Shown here piece by piece: positions 17,163 through 25,946 of a stretch of DNA of 36,200 nucleotides. Within the stretch, counting starts at the first letter, position 1, and each line of letters begins with the position of its first letter. Source of the DNA: a bacterium (GTDB lineage Bacteria; Verrucomicrobiota; Verrucomicrobiia; Limisphaerales; UBA8199). The notes under the pieces are model-generated. The model was not told the origin of the DNA, did not search any database, and worked only from the letters and a program-made list of their open reading frames with translations. Where the stretch lies: positions 1 to 36,200 of the forward strand of contig JAJYHY010000043.1 of the NCBI GenBank assembly GCA_021784555.1, given 5' to 3'. A program made the translations under genes and the position numbers.

Positions 17163-17609
17163 ACGCTTGATTATACCGGCCAGCCGCGCAAAAGGAACTG
17201 GAATCGGCTGACGGAATCACGGGTCCTCGACTTCTTTGGAGCGCAGCGGTAATTCCGAGCCGGATCGGAACACGCCGCTTTGCTCCTCCCGGCGAGCCGT
17301 GCGTTCCTCGACCGTTTCCACATCAGATGCTTTCACGAGGTCCTTCCAGTCCATCGCCCGCCGCTTCAAACACCATCGAGTGATTCGTCAAGGCTAGCGA
17401 GGCGCGGCGCCTTCGTCCGCGGGCATGAGCGATTGTGGTTGACGAAATGGCGGGCATTTGAGATAAGAGGGCTGACAAGATCCATCAGCCGAGCGGGAAT
17501 TTTCTTCCAGCCGGGCGGCTGGAACCTGGTTCGAGGTCATTGTTGTAGCGACCCCCTGCCTCGCCACACCCGGTGAGTGGTCTTCGCAGCAAACCTGGAG
17601 CATGGGATT
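17163..17609. other. intergenic, no gene recognised
   Basis: Short open frames occur on both strands, but none has a ribosome-binding site plus recognisable sequence. It contains the inverted repeat at 17384-17446. The region should hold the minus-strand promoter of the Gfo/Idh gene and a plus-strand promoter for the GIY-YIG-like gene, but I see no strong consensus pair. Confidence 0.4.
17384..17446. repeat. short inverted repeat, possible dispersed palindromic element
   Basis: TTCGTCAA (17384-17391) and TTGACGAA (17439-17446) bracket a GC-rich core with its own dyad GGCGCGGCGCC. Only one copy is present in this window. The arms are short, so chance is possible. Confidence 0.4.
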
Positions 17610-17993
17610 ATGAGTTTCTTAAACAACTTATTTCACCGCCACCAGCAACCTGCGGTGGCGTCATCGGCCTTCGCCGACTGGCCTGGACAGTCAGGAACGC
17701 AGTATCATTACGAGGTCCATCCTCTGGACACCGGCTTTCAGCAGGCGGTGCCGGCCAATTATATCTATGCCCGACAAGCCGAGGACGGAACGTGGCTGCC
17801 AGTCTATATCGCCCAAACCCGGGCTCTAAACCAGCGACTGGAGGGGCACATCGGTGTGGCGGACGCCAGCGCACAGGGCGCGACGCACATCCACGTTCAC
17901 CTTTCGACCAGCGGCCAGGCGGCACGATGCTCGGAGGAACACGACTTGATCGAACGGTGGCATCCGGTGTGCAACCAGGAGCCTGGGAATTGA
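17610..17993 (+). CDS. small GIY-YIG-like nuclease-fold protein
   Basis: This 127-residue protein has the spaced features of the GIY-YIG fold: NYIYARQ near residue 48, PVYIAQTRALNQRLEGH (the YIG position reads YIA, followed by the conserved Arg), and a late EEHDLIERWHPVCNQ with the conserved Glu and Asn. The first 45 residues are not recognised. The family cuts DNA in repair or restriction, but many short members have unknown roles and the altered YIG makes activity uncertain. GGAG (17597-17600) lies nine bases before the ATG. It sits alone between two MITE-like copies. The family call is from motif order and is moderate. Confidence 0.6.
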   Translation: MSFLNNLFHRHQQPAVASSAFADWPGQSGTQYHYEVHPLDTGFQQAVPANYIYARQAEDGTWLPVYIAQTRALNQRLEGHIGVADASAQGATHIHVHLSTSGQAARCSEEHDLIERWHPVCNQEPGN

Positions 17994-18058
17994 CGGGGAC
18001 CGGGCCTCCTGCGGGCAGAGCGGGTGCTGTGGGATGCCCAGTCTATCCGCCAGCTAGA

Positions 18059-18149
18059 GCCTACCCGAAAAGGGTGACTTTATCGGCCACTTTATCGAGT
18101 TTCCTTAATTCTCGATGAAGTGAGCCGGCCCGGACCTTTTCGGATAGGT
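18059..18149. mobile_element. MITE-like element, copy 2 (91 bp, internal 26-bp deletion)
   Basis: The terminal repeats GCCTACCCGAAAAGG (18059-18073) and, inverted, 18135-18149 match at 13 of 15 positions, and match copy 1 closely. Apart from scattered substitutions the body equals copy 1 up to CTCGAT and resumes at GAAGTGAGCCGG. The 26 missing bases remove the right arm of the inner palindrome. It lies 15 bases from the stop codon of the DUF2807 gene. Confidence 0.75.
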
Positions 18150-18164
18150 TCCAGCTAAAAGGCG

Positions 18165-18887
18165 CTAATCAACGGCTTGGATGCTGGAGGCTCCCGAGGT
18201 GTGCGGGCGGACGCTGGCTTCGCCGGCATACCGGATGCTGGAGGCGCCACTGGCGTCGGCGCCCAGGGGGCCGTTGACGGTTAAGCGGGCATGCGAGGCG
18301 CCACTCGCGGTGACCTGCGCCCGGTCGGTCTGCAAGCGTCCGGCTTCGTACCTGGAAGCGCCGCTGATGCTCACGCGTTGGCTGGCGGCCGCGCCACCCA
18401 ATTCAGCGTGAGAGGCGCCGCTCAAGTCGGCCTGGAGGCGGTCGGCCTGCAGGGAATCAATTTGCAGCGAGCTGGCGCCGCTGGCGTCCAGGTTCAAGTT
18501 CCGGGCGGTTAGTCTCTCGGCATGGGCGTTGATCGCGCCTGAGCAGCGGAGGCTGCGGAGGTCCTTGAACTTGAGGACGTAATGAATGTCTTTCGTCGGC
18601 TCGAGATTGACGTTGTTCGGGCCGATCCAAAGCTGGCCGTTGGAGACTGAGGTCGTGATATAGGCCAGCAGGTTTGAGTCTGTCTGGATCGTCAGCCCTT
18701 CCTCGTTCCCCTGGAGAAGCGTGATATGGCCGCAACCACCGACGGACACCTGTTGAAAGTTGGTCACTGGGCGGGAGACCGTGACAATGTTCCCATCGCC
18801 ATGAACCCGGTTGATGTTACTGATGTAAGCGCAACTGGCTGCCACGAGGCAAAGCGCCGCTATCGCCGCAGGGAATCGCATTTTCAT
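18165..18887 (-). CDS. DUF2807 (GIN-domain) putative lipoprotein
   Basis: This protein of about 240 residues starts with a lipoprotein signal peptide ending in a VAASC lipobox, so it should be anchored to a membrane outside the cytosol. The body matches the head-GIN/DUF2807 fold: a segment beginning NFQQVSVGGCGHITLLQG and then a right-handed beta helix built from SGAS-containing turns. Six are visible: DASGASS, DLSGASH, SISGASR, TASGASH, DASGASS and HTSGASS. The family is described as putative autotransporter-adhesin-like, but its function is unknown. Three in-frame ATGs lie within six codons. ATGAAA (18887) gives a good positively charged signal; the next (18881) has GGAAG at a better distance. 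Confidence 0.8.
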   Translation of the reverse strand: MKMRFPAAIAALCLVAASCAYISNINRVHGDGNIVTVSRPVTNFQQVSVGGCGHITLLQGNEEGLTIQTDSNLLAYITTSVSNGQLWIGPNNVNLEPTKDIHYVLKFKDLRSLRCSGAINAHAERLTARNLNLDASGASSLQIDSLQADRLQADLSGASHAELGGAAASQRVSISGASRYEAGRLQTDRAQVTASGASHARLTVNGPLGADASGASSIRYAGEASVRPHTSGASSIQAVD

Positions 18888-18981
18888 ATCTTCCATTACA
18901 CGGGTAATGGCAGGTTTGTTTCAAATCAAAAGCGCGGGAACCGCCCGCAAAACGGGGATAATCGCGGCGACAGGCGCTGCC

Positions 18982-19908
18982 TCAGTCCGGGCTGACGCCC
19001 AGCAGTTGCAGGATTCGCTCCAGTTCGGCGTCGCTGAAGAAGGCGATTTCGAGGGCGCCGCGGCCATGGGTATAGCGGAGGTGGATCTTGGTGCCCAGGC
19101 GTTCGCGCAGGAGGTTCTCCAGGTTGACCACGTGAGCATTGGCCCCAAACGGAGGGCCCTGTTTGCCCGCCGCGACCAGGCTCTCGGCGCGCGATTGCAG
19201 CCGGGCAACGAGTGCTTCGGCATGGCGCACATTGAGTCCCTCCCGCAAAATCCGTTCGGCGGCCAGCTTCTGGAGCGATGGGTCGGCCAGGCCAAGAATC
19301 ACTTTGGCGTGACCCACGGAGAGCCGTCCATCGCGGACCTGGGCCTGGATATCCTCACTGAGCTTCAGGAGACGGAGGGCGTTGGCGACGACGGCCCGGC
19401 TCTTCCCGACTTTGGCGGCAATTTCCTCCTGGGTCAGTTGAAACTGCTCGCTCAACTCCGAGTAGCCGTGGGCTTCCTCAATGGGGTTGAGATTGTCCCG
19501 TTGAAGATTCTCAATGAGCGACATTTCCAGCATGGCCCGGTCGCCCGCCTCGCGCACAATGACCGGCACCTCTTTCAGCCCAAGAAGCTGCGCGGCGCGC
19601 CAGCGGCGTTCGCCCGCGATAAGTTCCAGGCGGCCTTCGCGTTCCCGCACGATGAGCGGTTGGACAATGCCCTGTTCCTTGATGGAATCGGCCAACTCGC
19701 GCAGTGTCTCGGCGGAGAAATCCTTTCGTGGCTGGAATGGGCCGGGCTGAACCCGTTCGGTGGGCACGCGTTCGACGCGCTCCCGGTCATCAGCGGCCGC
19801 GGAGACATCCGCGGTGGCGGTGGAGGTTGACGGAGGGCCTGGTGGTTTGGCTATTGGAGTGCCACCCAATAGCGCCCCCAATCCTTTGCCCAGAACTGGC
19901 TTCGGCAT
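18982..19908 (-). CDS. parB: ParB/Spo0J chromosome-partitioning protein
   Basis: This 308-residue CTP-dependent DNA clamp loads at parS sites and helps segregate chromosomes. It starts MPKPVLGKGLGALLGG, the usual ParB N-terminus that stimulates ParA. The CTP-binding boxes are GERRWRAAQ (99-107) and IENLQRDNLNPIEEA (132-146). The helix-turn-helix is at about 159-182 (TQEEIAAKVGKSRAVVANAL) and the dimerisation domain at the C-terminus. The frame extends 61 codons upstream through repeat DNA, so the ATG at 19908 is used. No parA lies in the window, which is unusual because parA normally precedes parB. I did not find a parS-like 16-mer palindrome nearby. Confidence 0.95.
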   Translation of the reverse strand: MPKPVLGKGLGALLGGTPIAKPPGPPSTSTATADVSAAADDRERVERVPTERVQPGPFQPRKDFSAETLRELADSIKEQGIVQPLIVREREGRLELIAGERRWRAAQLLGLKEVPVIVREAGDRAMLEMSLIENLQRDNLNPIEEAHGYSELSEQFQLTQEEIAAKVGKSRAVVANALRLLKLSEDIQAQVRDGRLSVGHAKVILGLADPSLQKLAAERILREGLNVRHAEALVARLQSRAESLVAAGKQGPPFGANAHVVNLENLLRERLGTKIHLRYTHGRGALEIAFFSDAELERILQLLGVSPD

Positions 19909-19999
19909 TCGCCCAGAGTGTTTGAGCGGCCTCAAATTGTCAACTGGCACTGCATGCGGGGGTGCGATTAAAAGTGTCAGTAGCGCCCGGCGAAGGGTG

Positions 20000-20023
20000 A
20001 AAGCGGCAGAGGACTGCCGCTTT
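20000..20023. repeat. perfect 10-bp-stem hairpin between rho and parB
   Basis: AAAGCGGCAG and its exact complement CTGCCGCTTT flank a four-base loop (AGGA). It lies downstream of rho and upstream of parB on the minus strand. It lacks a T-run, so it is a weak candidate for intrinsic termination. It may belong to a dispersed palindrome family. Confidence 0.6.
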
Positions 20024-20077
20024 GGCTGCGGCTCGCGACTGACCGACGGATTTAGTCGCGCCCGGGGTGCGGGGCCA

Positions 20078-20146
20078 GGGTCAGTCCTCACTTTTTCCGC
20101 ACGAGTGGAAGGCGAAGTGGCGGAAAAAGATGCAGGACTGACCCCC
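20078..20146. repeat. palindromic intergenic repeat, copy 2 (inverted relative to 5897-5965)
   Basis: The left arm (20078-20100, GGGTCAGTCCTCAC then a T-run and CCGC) and the right arm (20120-20146) form a hairpin with about 23-bp arms. The arm with CCTGCA is on the right here and on the left in the first copy, so the two copies are in inverted orientation, 14 kb apart. It ends 15 bases beyond the rho stop codon and may cap the rho mRNA. Confidence 0.8.
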
Positions 20147-20160
20147 GACGCCGATGTTTG

Positions 20161-21756
20161 TCAACCGACACTCATGCTGAGCAGGAACTCGATGTTGCTG
20201 CCGGTCTTTTTGAGCTTGTTCAACACCAACTCCATTGCTTCGACGGGGGGAACGCCGGTAAGCGCGCGCCGCAGAATGACGACTTTGGCGTATTCATCCG
20301 GGTGATAGAGCAACTCCTCTTTGCGTGTGCCGGAGCGCTCAATGTTGATCGAAGGGAAAATGCGCCGGTCAACCAGGGCGCGGTCCAGGTGAACCTCCAT
20401 GTTGCCGGTGCCTTTAAACTCTTCGAAGATGACCTCGTCCATGCGCGAGCCGGTATCGACCAGGGCGGTGGCAATGATGGTCAGCGAGCCGCCTTCTTCG
20501 ATATTGCGCGCCGCGCCGAAGAACCGCTTGGGCTTGTGCAAGGCATTGGCATCCACACCGCCGGAGAGGATCTTGCCCGAATGCGGCTGGACGGTGTTGT
20601 AGGCGCGCGCCAGGCGGGTGATGGAGTCGAGCAGGATGACCACGTCGCGTTTGTGCTCAATCATGCGTTTGGCCTTTTCAATAACCATCTCGGCGACCTG
20701 GACGTGGCGCTCGGGCGGTTCATCGAAGGTGGAACTGATGACCTCGGCGCCACGGCAGGTTCGCTCCATATCGGTGACCTCTTCGGGCCGCTCGTCGATG
20801 AGCAGGATGAAGAGGTAGGCCTCCGGATTGTTCTTGAGAATGGCGTTGGCCAGCTTCTGCATCAGCACGGTCTTGCCGGTGCGCGGCGGGGCGACAATGA
20901 GACCGCGCGTGCCCTTGCCGATGGGGCAGACCAGGTCGAGCACGCGAGTGGAGAGCTCGTCGTTAACGGTTTCCAGGATGAACCGCTTGTCGGGAAAGAG
21001 CGGCGTAAGGTTGTCAAAATGCGTCTTATCCTTGGCCTTATCCGGGTCTTCCTGGTCCACCGCCTCCACCTTGAGCAGAGCGAAGAACCGCTCTTTCTCT
21101 TTCGGGGGCCGGATTTGGCCGGCGATGAGGTTGCCGGTTTGGAGGTCGAACCGCCGAATCTGCGAGGGTGAAACGTAGATGTCCTCCGGGCAGGGCAGAT
21201 AGTTGAAGCTCTGCGAGCGCAGGAAGCCGAAGCCTTCGGACAGCACCTCCAAGACGCCTTCGGAGAAGAGCACGCCGGCGCGTTCGGCGTTCTTCTGAAG
21301 GATGTGAAAGATCACCTCGTGTTTGCGCATCGTGCCGAAGTTCTCGACGCCGAGGTCGCGAGCCATGTGGTTGAGCTCGGGCATGGACATGGCCTGGAGC
21401 TTGGCAATGTTGAGCGAAGCGGCGATGCGGTCTCTATCGGAAGCGGGCGCGGGCTTGGCGGCGGGAGCGCCGCCCTTCTGGCCGCGTTCACGCGCGCGCT
21501 GCTCGGTCGCCGGGGGCGCCTCTTCAGCGTCTTCAGGGCGCGCCTCTGGTGTTGGCTCGGGCGCTTCATCGGACGTGGACTCGCGCGGCTCAATGGGGGT
21601 GGTGGGGGGCTGGAGCTCCTCCACCGAGCGCGATGCCTCAACCGGTGGGGGCTCGGCAATGGCGGTCGCCGTGCCGGCTAGTTCCACGGGCGTATCGGGG
21701 GATGGCTCCGAGGCCTGAGTCTTGGGCTTCCGAGGCCTTTTTGTGGATCTTGGCAT
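20161..21756 (-). CDS. rho: transcription termination factor Rho
   Basis: This 531-residue hexameric RNA helicase ends transcription. After a Pro/Glu-rich, low-complexity N-terminal extension of about 110 residues come the Rho_N helical domain (about 117-157), the RNA-binding cold-shock-like domain (about 160-235, EGFGFLRS) and the ATPase core. Walker A is APPRTGKT with Lys295, Walker B is VVILLD ending at Asp377, and the Q-loop is [12 protein letters not shown] (about 391-402). The core is standard. The extension, absent in E. coli Rho, is like those in Actinobacteria and Bacteroidetes that add RNA contacts or promote condensates; that role is not shown here. It follows the phosphatase-RpiB-GlyA gene by 148 bases on the same strand. 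Confidence 0.97.
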   Translation of the reverse strand: MPRSTKRPRKPKTQASEPSPDTPVELAGTATAIAEPPPVEASRSVEELQPPTTPIEPRESTSDEAPEPTPEARPEDAEEAPPATEQRARERGQKGGAPAAKPAPASDRDRIAASLNIAKLQAMSMPELNHMARDLGVENFGTMRKHEVIFHILQKNAERAGVLFSEGVLEVLSEGFGFLRSQSFNYLPCPEDIYVSPSQIRRFDLQTGNLIAGQIRPPKEKERFFALLKVEAVDQEDPDKAKDKTHFDNLTPLFPDKRFILETVNDELSTRVLDLVCPIGKGTRGLIVAPPRTGKTVLMQKLANAILKNNPEAYLFILLIDERPEEVTDMERTCRGAEVISSTFDEPPERHVQVAEMVIEKAKRMIEHKRDVVILLDSITRLARAYNTVQPHSGKILSGGVDANALHKPKRFFGAARNIEEGGSLTIIATALVDTGSRMDEVIFEEFKGTGNMEVHLDRALVDRRIFPSINIERSGTRKEELLYHPDEYAKVVILRRALTGVPPVEAMELVLNKLKKTGSNIEFLLSMSVG

Positions 21757-21904
21757 AGGTCAGTGTCAGTAAAGTTTTCTAGTTTGGCTAATGGTGAGAT
21801 TGCCGCAAAGCTGGCATCAGCCCCTTCGGTTAGACGGACAAGGACTCGCCTGGTTCAAACCTGGGATAATCCAAAAGGGAGCATCTGCAACTCTGGCGGC
21901 CCCA

Positions 21905-24064
21905 TCAATAGGGCAGCGGGAATCTCGCAGTAAGTTCCCTTACACGATGACGCACTTTGTGCAACGTGTCAAGGTTCTGAATATCCAAAAGCACCTCGGC
22001 AATCATATCGGCAATCGCTGCCATTTCGGGCTCTCGCATGCCGCGGGTGGTCACGGCGGGTGTGCCCAGCCGGATGCCGCTGGCTTGGAAAGGCGACCGG
22101 GTCTCGAAGGGAATGGTGTTCTTGTTGATGGTGATACCCGCCTCGTCGAGCGCCGCCTGGCATTCCTTGCCGGTTAAACCGCGGGCGCCCACGTCCACCA
22201 GCATCAGGTGATTGTCGGTGCCGCCGCTCACGAGGCGGAAGCCGTTCTTGCGAAGGCCCTCGGCCAGGGCGCGGGCGTTGTTTAGGACTTGGGCCTGGTA
22301 GTCCTTGAAGGAGGGTTGGAGGGCCTCTCGCAGACAGACCGCCTTGGCGGCAATGACATGCATTAAGGGCCCCCCTTGGATGCCGGGAAAGGTCTGTGAA
22401 TCGATGGCCTTGGCGTATTTCTCCGCGCAGAGGACCAGGCCGCCTCGAGGGCCGCGCAAGGTCTTGTGGGTGGTGGTGGTTACGAAATCGGCGTGCGGGA
22501 CGGGGCTGGGGTGGAGATCCGCGGCAACCAGCCCGGCGATATGGGCGATATCGGCCAGAAGATAGGCCCCGCAGTCGCGCGCGATTTGGCCCATCCGCTC
22601 GAAGTCGATGACGCGCGGGTAGGCGCTGGCGCCGACGGTGATCATCCTGGGGCGGTGTTCTCTTGCCATCCGGGCCAGTTGATCGTAATCAATCCGCTCA
22701 TCTTCCTTCCGGACGCCATAATGGATGATTTCAAAAAAACGGCCTGAAAAATTCGCCTTGTTGCCGTGCGTCAAATGGCCGCCGTGGGATAGGTCCATCG
22801 TCAGCATCTTATCTCCGGGCTTCAAGACGGCGAAATAGACGGCCATATTCGCCCCGCTGCCGGAGTGCGGTTGCACATTGGCATGTTCGGCGCCAAAAAG
22901 CTGCTTTGCCCGGTCGATGGCCAACTGCTCTACCACGTCCGTGTATTGACAGCCGCCATACCAGCGCCGTCGGGGATAGCCCTCGGCATATTTGTTGGTC
23001 AGGACGGAGCCTTGGGCCTCCATGACGGCAGGGCTGGTGAAGTTCTCACTGGCAATGAGCTCGATGTTGTCGTTTTGGCGCAAGCGTTCGTGCTCAATCG
23101 CCCCGGCGATTTCCGGGTCAACTCGCTGCAGGCGAAAGTCGGTCGGTTTGATTTGGAGTTCCATTTTCTTCAATCGGCGGTCGTGTCGTCCGCCTTCAAA
23201 AGGGGTGTTTAAAAAGGCATTGAGGATGCGCTTGGCTTCCTCCAGGGAGGTGCGCCGTCCCGCCAGACACAGGACGTTGGCGTCGTTGTGCTGCCGGGCA
23301 AGCACGGCGGTCTCCAGGTCGCTGACCAGGGCGGCCCTGGCACCGGGGACTTTGTTGGCGGCAATACTCATGCCGATGCCGGTGGTGCAGATCAAGACGC
23401 CAAACTGAGAGCGGCGCAGGGCCACGTTCTGAGCCACGGCCTGGGCGTAGTCGGGATAATCGACAGGCGCGTCGGAGCCGGGCCCAAAATCCACCAGGCT
23501 GATTCCGTTTTGCTCGAGGTGCTGCTTCAGGCCCTGCTTGAGATCAAATCCCCCGTGATCGGCCCCCAAGGCGACCGTCGCCCCCGCGCCAACCATCGCG
23601 TGAGTCTCTTCCCGCTCGATAAAGCGCAGGAGGGAGGCGATGCCCTGCTCGATCTGGTCGCGGCAGTTGAGATAGACCTCATAAGAACCGCCAATCGGGT
23701 CACTGATGTCCTTCTCGAAGGTGTCCAGGGTCTCATCGAATTCGCGAAGCAGGAAGGTCTTTTCCGCCGCGTAAGGGAAGAGCATCATGACCGTGTCGAT
23801 GTGACTGTGGGTCATCCCCAGGATGTAGTCTGCTTCCCGCACCATCTCCGCGGTGAGCATCCGGCTTCGCAGGAAACTGATGTCGATTCCCAATTCCCTC
23901 AATGCCTGCACCGCGTAGGGACTGGGCGGCTGGCCTTCAGCCGCTCCCAGCCCGGCGGACATGATGCGGTAGTCGCCGCGGCCGCGAAGGCCGTGGCGGA
24001 GGACCCCCTCGGCCATGGGCGAGCGGCAGACATTACCGGTGCAAACAAAAAGGATCGTCTTCAT
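21905..24064 (-). CDS. glyA: three-domain fusion: LMW phosphatase, ribose-5-phosphate isomerase B, serine hydroxymethyltransferase
   Basis: One uninterrupted frame of 719 residues holds three complete enzymes. Residues 1-152 are a low-molecular-weight protein phosphatase: the P-loop CTGNVCRSP with Cys8 and Arg14, and Asp122 in SDPIGG. The residue after Asn is Val12, where the arginine phosphatase YwlE has Thr, so tyrosine-type specificity is a guess. Residues 162-292 are Rpi[13 protein letters not shown], Cys226 in [14 protein letters not shown], and [14 protein letters not shown]. From Met301 to the end is Gly[20 protein letters not shown], and Lys534 in [13 protein letters not shown] as PLP lysine. 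GlyA makes glycine and methylene-tetrahydrofolate from serine. The start at MKTILF is used because the 16 upstream residues are unrelated. Met301 could also be an internal start. Confidence 0.9.
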   Translation of the reverse strand: MKTILFVCTGNVCRSPMAEGVLRHGLRGRGDYRIMSAGLGAAEGQPPSPYAVQALRELGIDISFLRSRMLTAEMVREADYILGMTHSHIDTVMMLFPYAAEKTFLLREFDETLDTFEKDISDPIGGSYEVYLNCRDQIEQGIASLLRFIEREETHAMVGAGATVALGADHGGFDLKQGLKQHLEQNGISLVDFGPGSDAPVDYPDYAQAVAQNVALRRSQFGVLICTTGIGMSIAANKVPGARAALVSDLETAVLARQHNDANVLCLAGRRTSLEEAKRILNAFLNTPFEGGRHDRRLKKMELQIKPTDFRLQRVDPEIAGAIEHERLRQNDNIELIASENFTSPAVMEAQGSVLTNKYAEGYPRRRWYGGCQYTDVVEQLAIDRAKQLFGAEHANVQPHSGSGANMAVYFAVLKPGDKMLTMDLSHGGHLTHGNKANFSGRFFEIIHYGVRKEDERIDYDQLARMAREHRPRMITVGASAYPRVIDFERMGQIARDCGAYLLADIAHIAGLVAADLHPSPVPHADFVTTTTHKTLRGPRGGLVLCAEKYAKAIDSQTFPGIQGGPLMHVIAAKAVCLREALQPSFKDYQAQVLNNARALAEGLRKNGFRLVSGGTDNHLMLVDVGARGLTGKECQAALDEAGITINKNTIPFETRSPFQASGIRLGTPAVTTRGMREPEMAAIADMIAEVLLDIQNLDTLHKVRHRVRELTARFPLPY

Positions 24065-24108
24065 CGATGTGGCGACGGACTGGAAAATGCGCAGGCGGCG
24101 CCGAATGG

Positions 24109-25191
24109 TCAATGGCTAAATCCGTGATGTCCTTGCCGGACCACGGCCAGGCCCTTCAACAAGTCCAGCGCGCGAGCCAGCGCCGGGTCCCGCACAACGG
24201 GCCGTTGGGGCCGCGCCTTTAGGGTGGGCGGAGGCGCTTCATCGGGGGAAAGCCCCTCCTGGTGCTCGCGCACCAACTCAGCTTCGTTCAGAGGCACAGG
24301 CGGGGGGCCCTGGGTGACGCTCAGTCCGAGGCTGGCGGCCAGGGCGGCGGCGGTGGCGTTTCGTGCGCTGACAATCCGCTGGAATGGATTTTCGTAATAG
24401 GTGCGTTCGTTGGCAGCGCCGACCTTCACCGGAATGTCCGGCTTGAGGCCCTCCGCGCCAATCTCCGCCCCGTCCCCGAGCCGAACGGGCGTCGTCGCAA
24501 TCCAGAGGCGCTGGCCGTCCTTCAAGGGAAATGCCTGCTTGACCATCGCCTGCCCCGACGTGGCAGCGCCGAGGATTAACCCCCGCCCGGTCTGGCGCAG
24601 AACCGCCGCCAGCGCCTCCGCCGCGCCGCTCGTCTGCCCGTTCACAAGGACGGCCACGGGGCGCCCGATGGCGCCCGACTTTGCCGTGGACCTGGCCATG
24701 CCCTGTCCCCAGTCCAGCAACGGCTCGGCTTGGCTCAAAAACAGGCCGACTGTGGCCGCCGCCGCCGCATAATCACCGCCCCCGGCGTAACGGAGGTCCA
24801 GCACGGTCCCAATCAGGTGATTCGTCCGCCCCAGGCCCTCCCAGGCCCCGCCCACCGCCTGGGCCAGCCCCGCGGAAACCTCCCGCACGCGGACATACGC
24901 GATGTTCCGCTCAAAGACGTTCGTCCGGCTCACCAGCAGCGCGGTTGGCTCCTCGGAAGCGGTTCTCTTCGCCGCCTCAAGCCTCACTTTGCCGCCCAAC
25001 TCGTGCAGCAGGCCCTCCACAGCCGCCCGGTTCAACTCGGCGGCGCTTTCCCCGGAGAGGTGAGCGCGCACCAAGCTGTAAATCTCGTTAAAATCGGGCA
25101 CCCGGTTGGTGGTGTCGGCCCTCAAAGTCGGCTGACCCATAACGCACACCAACGCGGCTGCCAGCAGTGAAACAATCCCTGGTCGCATCAT
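24109..25191 (-). CDS. exported S41-like (C-terminal processing peptidase) protein without catalytic residues
   Basis: This 360-residue protein has a signal peptide (about 1-25, ending LRADTTN) and then the tail-specific protease fold without a PDZ domain. The core [18 protein letters not shown] and [19 protein letters not shown] lines up with S41 enzymes. At the place of E. coli Tsp Ser430 stands Gly189, and at Lys455 stands Gln214, so neither residue of the Ser-Lys dyad is kept (Ser188 is one position off). It is therefore probably a binding or scaffold protein, or uses another mechanism. It precedes the phosphatase-RpiB-GlyA gene by 44 bases on the same strand and is likely co-transcribed. 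The start at the MM pair was chosen for the signal peptide. The C-terminal 90 residues are not recognised. Confidence 0.75.
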   Translation of the reverse strand: MMRPGIVSLLAAALVCVMGQPTLRADTTNRVPDFNEIYSLVRAHLSGESAAELNRAAVEGLLHELGGKVRLEAAKRTASEEPTALLVSRTNVFERNIAYVRVREVSAGLAQAVGGAWEGLGRTNHLIGTVLDLRYAGGGDYAAAAATVGLFLSQAEPLLDWGQGMARSTAKSGAIGRPVAVLVNGQTSGAAEALAAVLRQTGRGLILGAATSGQAMVKQAFPLKDGQRLWIATTPVRLGDGAEIGAEGLKPDIPVKVGAANERTYYENPFQRIVSARNATAAALAASLGLSVTQGPPPVPLNEAELVREHQEGLSPDEAPPPTLKARPQRPVVRDPALARALDLLKGLAVVRQGHHGFSH

Positions 25192-25946
25192 TCGGGGGCT
25201 AAGTTGCGCGATCCCAGCCCGAAAGTAAAGCGGGAGGCCCTGCCCAGCCAGCGCTGCGAGCGGGTTGACAGTGCCGGTGTGCGCGGGGCATTCTGGGTGA
25301 ATGGCCGGCAATCCGTTCTACCGATTCTTCCGGCGGGTCTCTTTCCCATTGGAGCGCAGGCTCCGGAACAAGATGCCCCGGCATCCCTCTCCTTCAAGCA
25401 TGAGTATTGGGACGCCAAGCTGCACTGGACGCTGGAATTCGGCGTAGGCCTTCCGCCATTCATCGAACTCGAATCGCCACTCTGCCAGCGCTTCCTCCGG
25501 ATGCGTGATGCGCGAGGTAATAGCCCGGATTTCCCTGCTGGAGAGAACAGGGGGAGAAGGTCACGATCGGCGAGATCGCGGAGGCATTTGTGAAGGTCAA
25601 TCCTTCCGAGACAGCAATCCCCAGCGCGGAGAAGGGGGCTGATGCGGTGGCGGAGAGGGGATGGTGGATGGTCCATCAAACATCGAACAACCAACAACCA
25701 ACAATCAGCGCCCAACCTGCGGCAGCCTTGGCCAAGGCCCGACGGGGAGGGGGGACGGTGTATGTACCCCCTGGAACCGGTCGAAACGACGCATCCCGCT
25801 GGTTCCGGTTCCACCTATGTCTATCCCACGTCCGGCCCGCGCGCCACGAAAGGGTTTTGGTTTTGCGATTTGCTGCCAGCATGAGGGTGGCCCACCCTGC
25901 ATCGGAATTTGCGAGCTGGACAGCCAGGGCCATGAATTGCTGAGTC
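25192..25946. other. intergenic, no confident gene
   Basis: Several overlapping open frames occur here, none with a start, ribosome site and recognisable sequence together. A minus-strand frame at 25318-25560 has gene-like composition (EIRAITSRITHPEEALAEW, FEFDEWRKAYAEF) but no start codon, because a TGA precedes it, so it could be a gene fragment of unknown family. The plus strand contains a short run of tandem CAACAAC-like bases near 25685-25700. I see no RNA gene. Confidence 0.35.

Noticed and set aside
17280-17576. Plus-strand frame of 98 codons before the GIY-YIG-like gene
   Set aside because: No ribosome site or conserved motif, and it spans an inverted repeat.
20000-20023. Intrinsic terminator of rho
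   Set aside because: The stem is perfect but no T-run follows on the minus strand; reported as a repeat instead.
19909-20091. N-terminal extension of ParB by 61 codons
   Set aside because: The extension is encoded by palindromic repeat DNA, while the ATG at 19908 gives the canonical MPKPVLGKGLGALLG start.
20158-21171. Plus-strand open frame of 337 codons opposite rho
   Set aside because: It is a shadow of the conserved rho ATPase core; no motif of its own.
23288-24127. Plus-strand open frame of 279 codons opposite the phosphatase-RpiB region
   Set aside because: It is antisense to two enzyme domains with intact active sites.
25318-25560. Minus-strand frame with protein-like sequence (EEALAEWRFEFDEWRKAYAEF)
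   Set aside because: No start codon, a stop immediately upstream, and no family recognised; possible fragment only.
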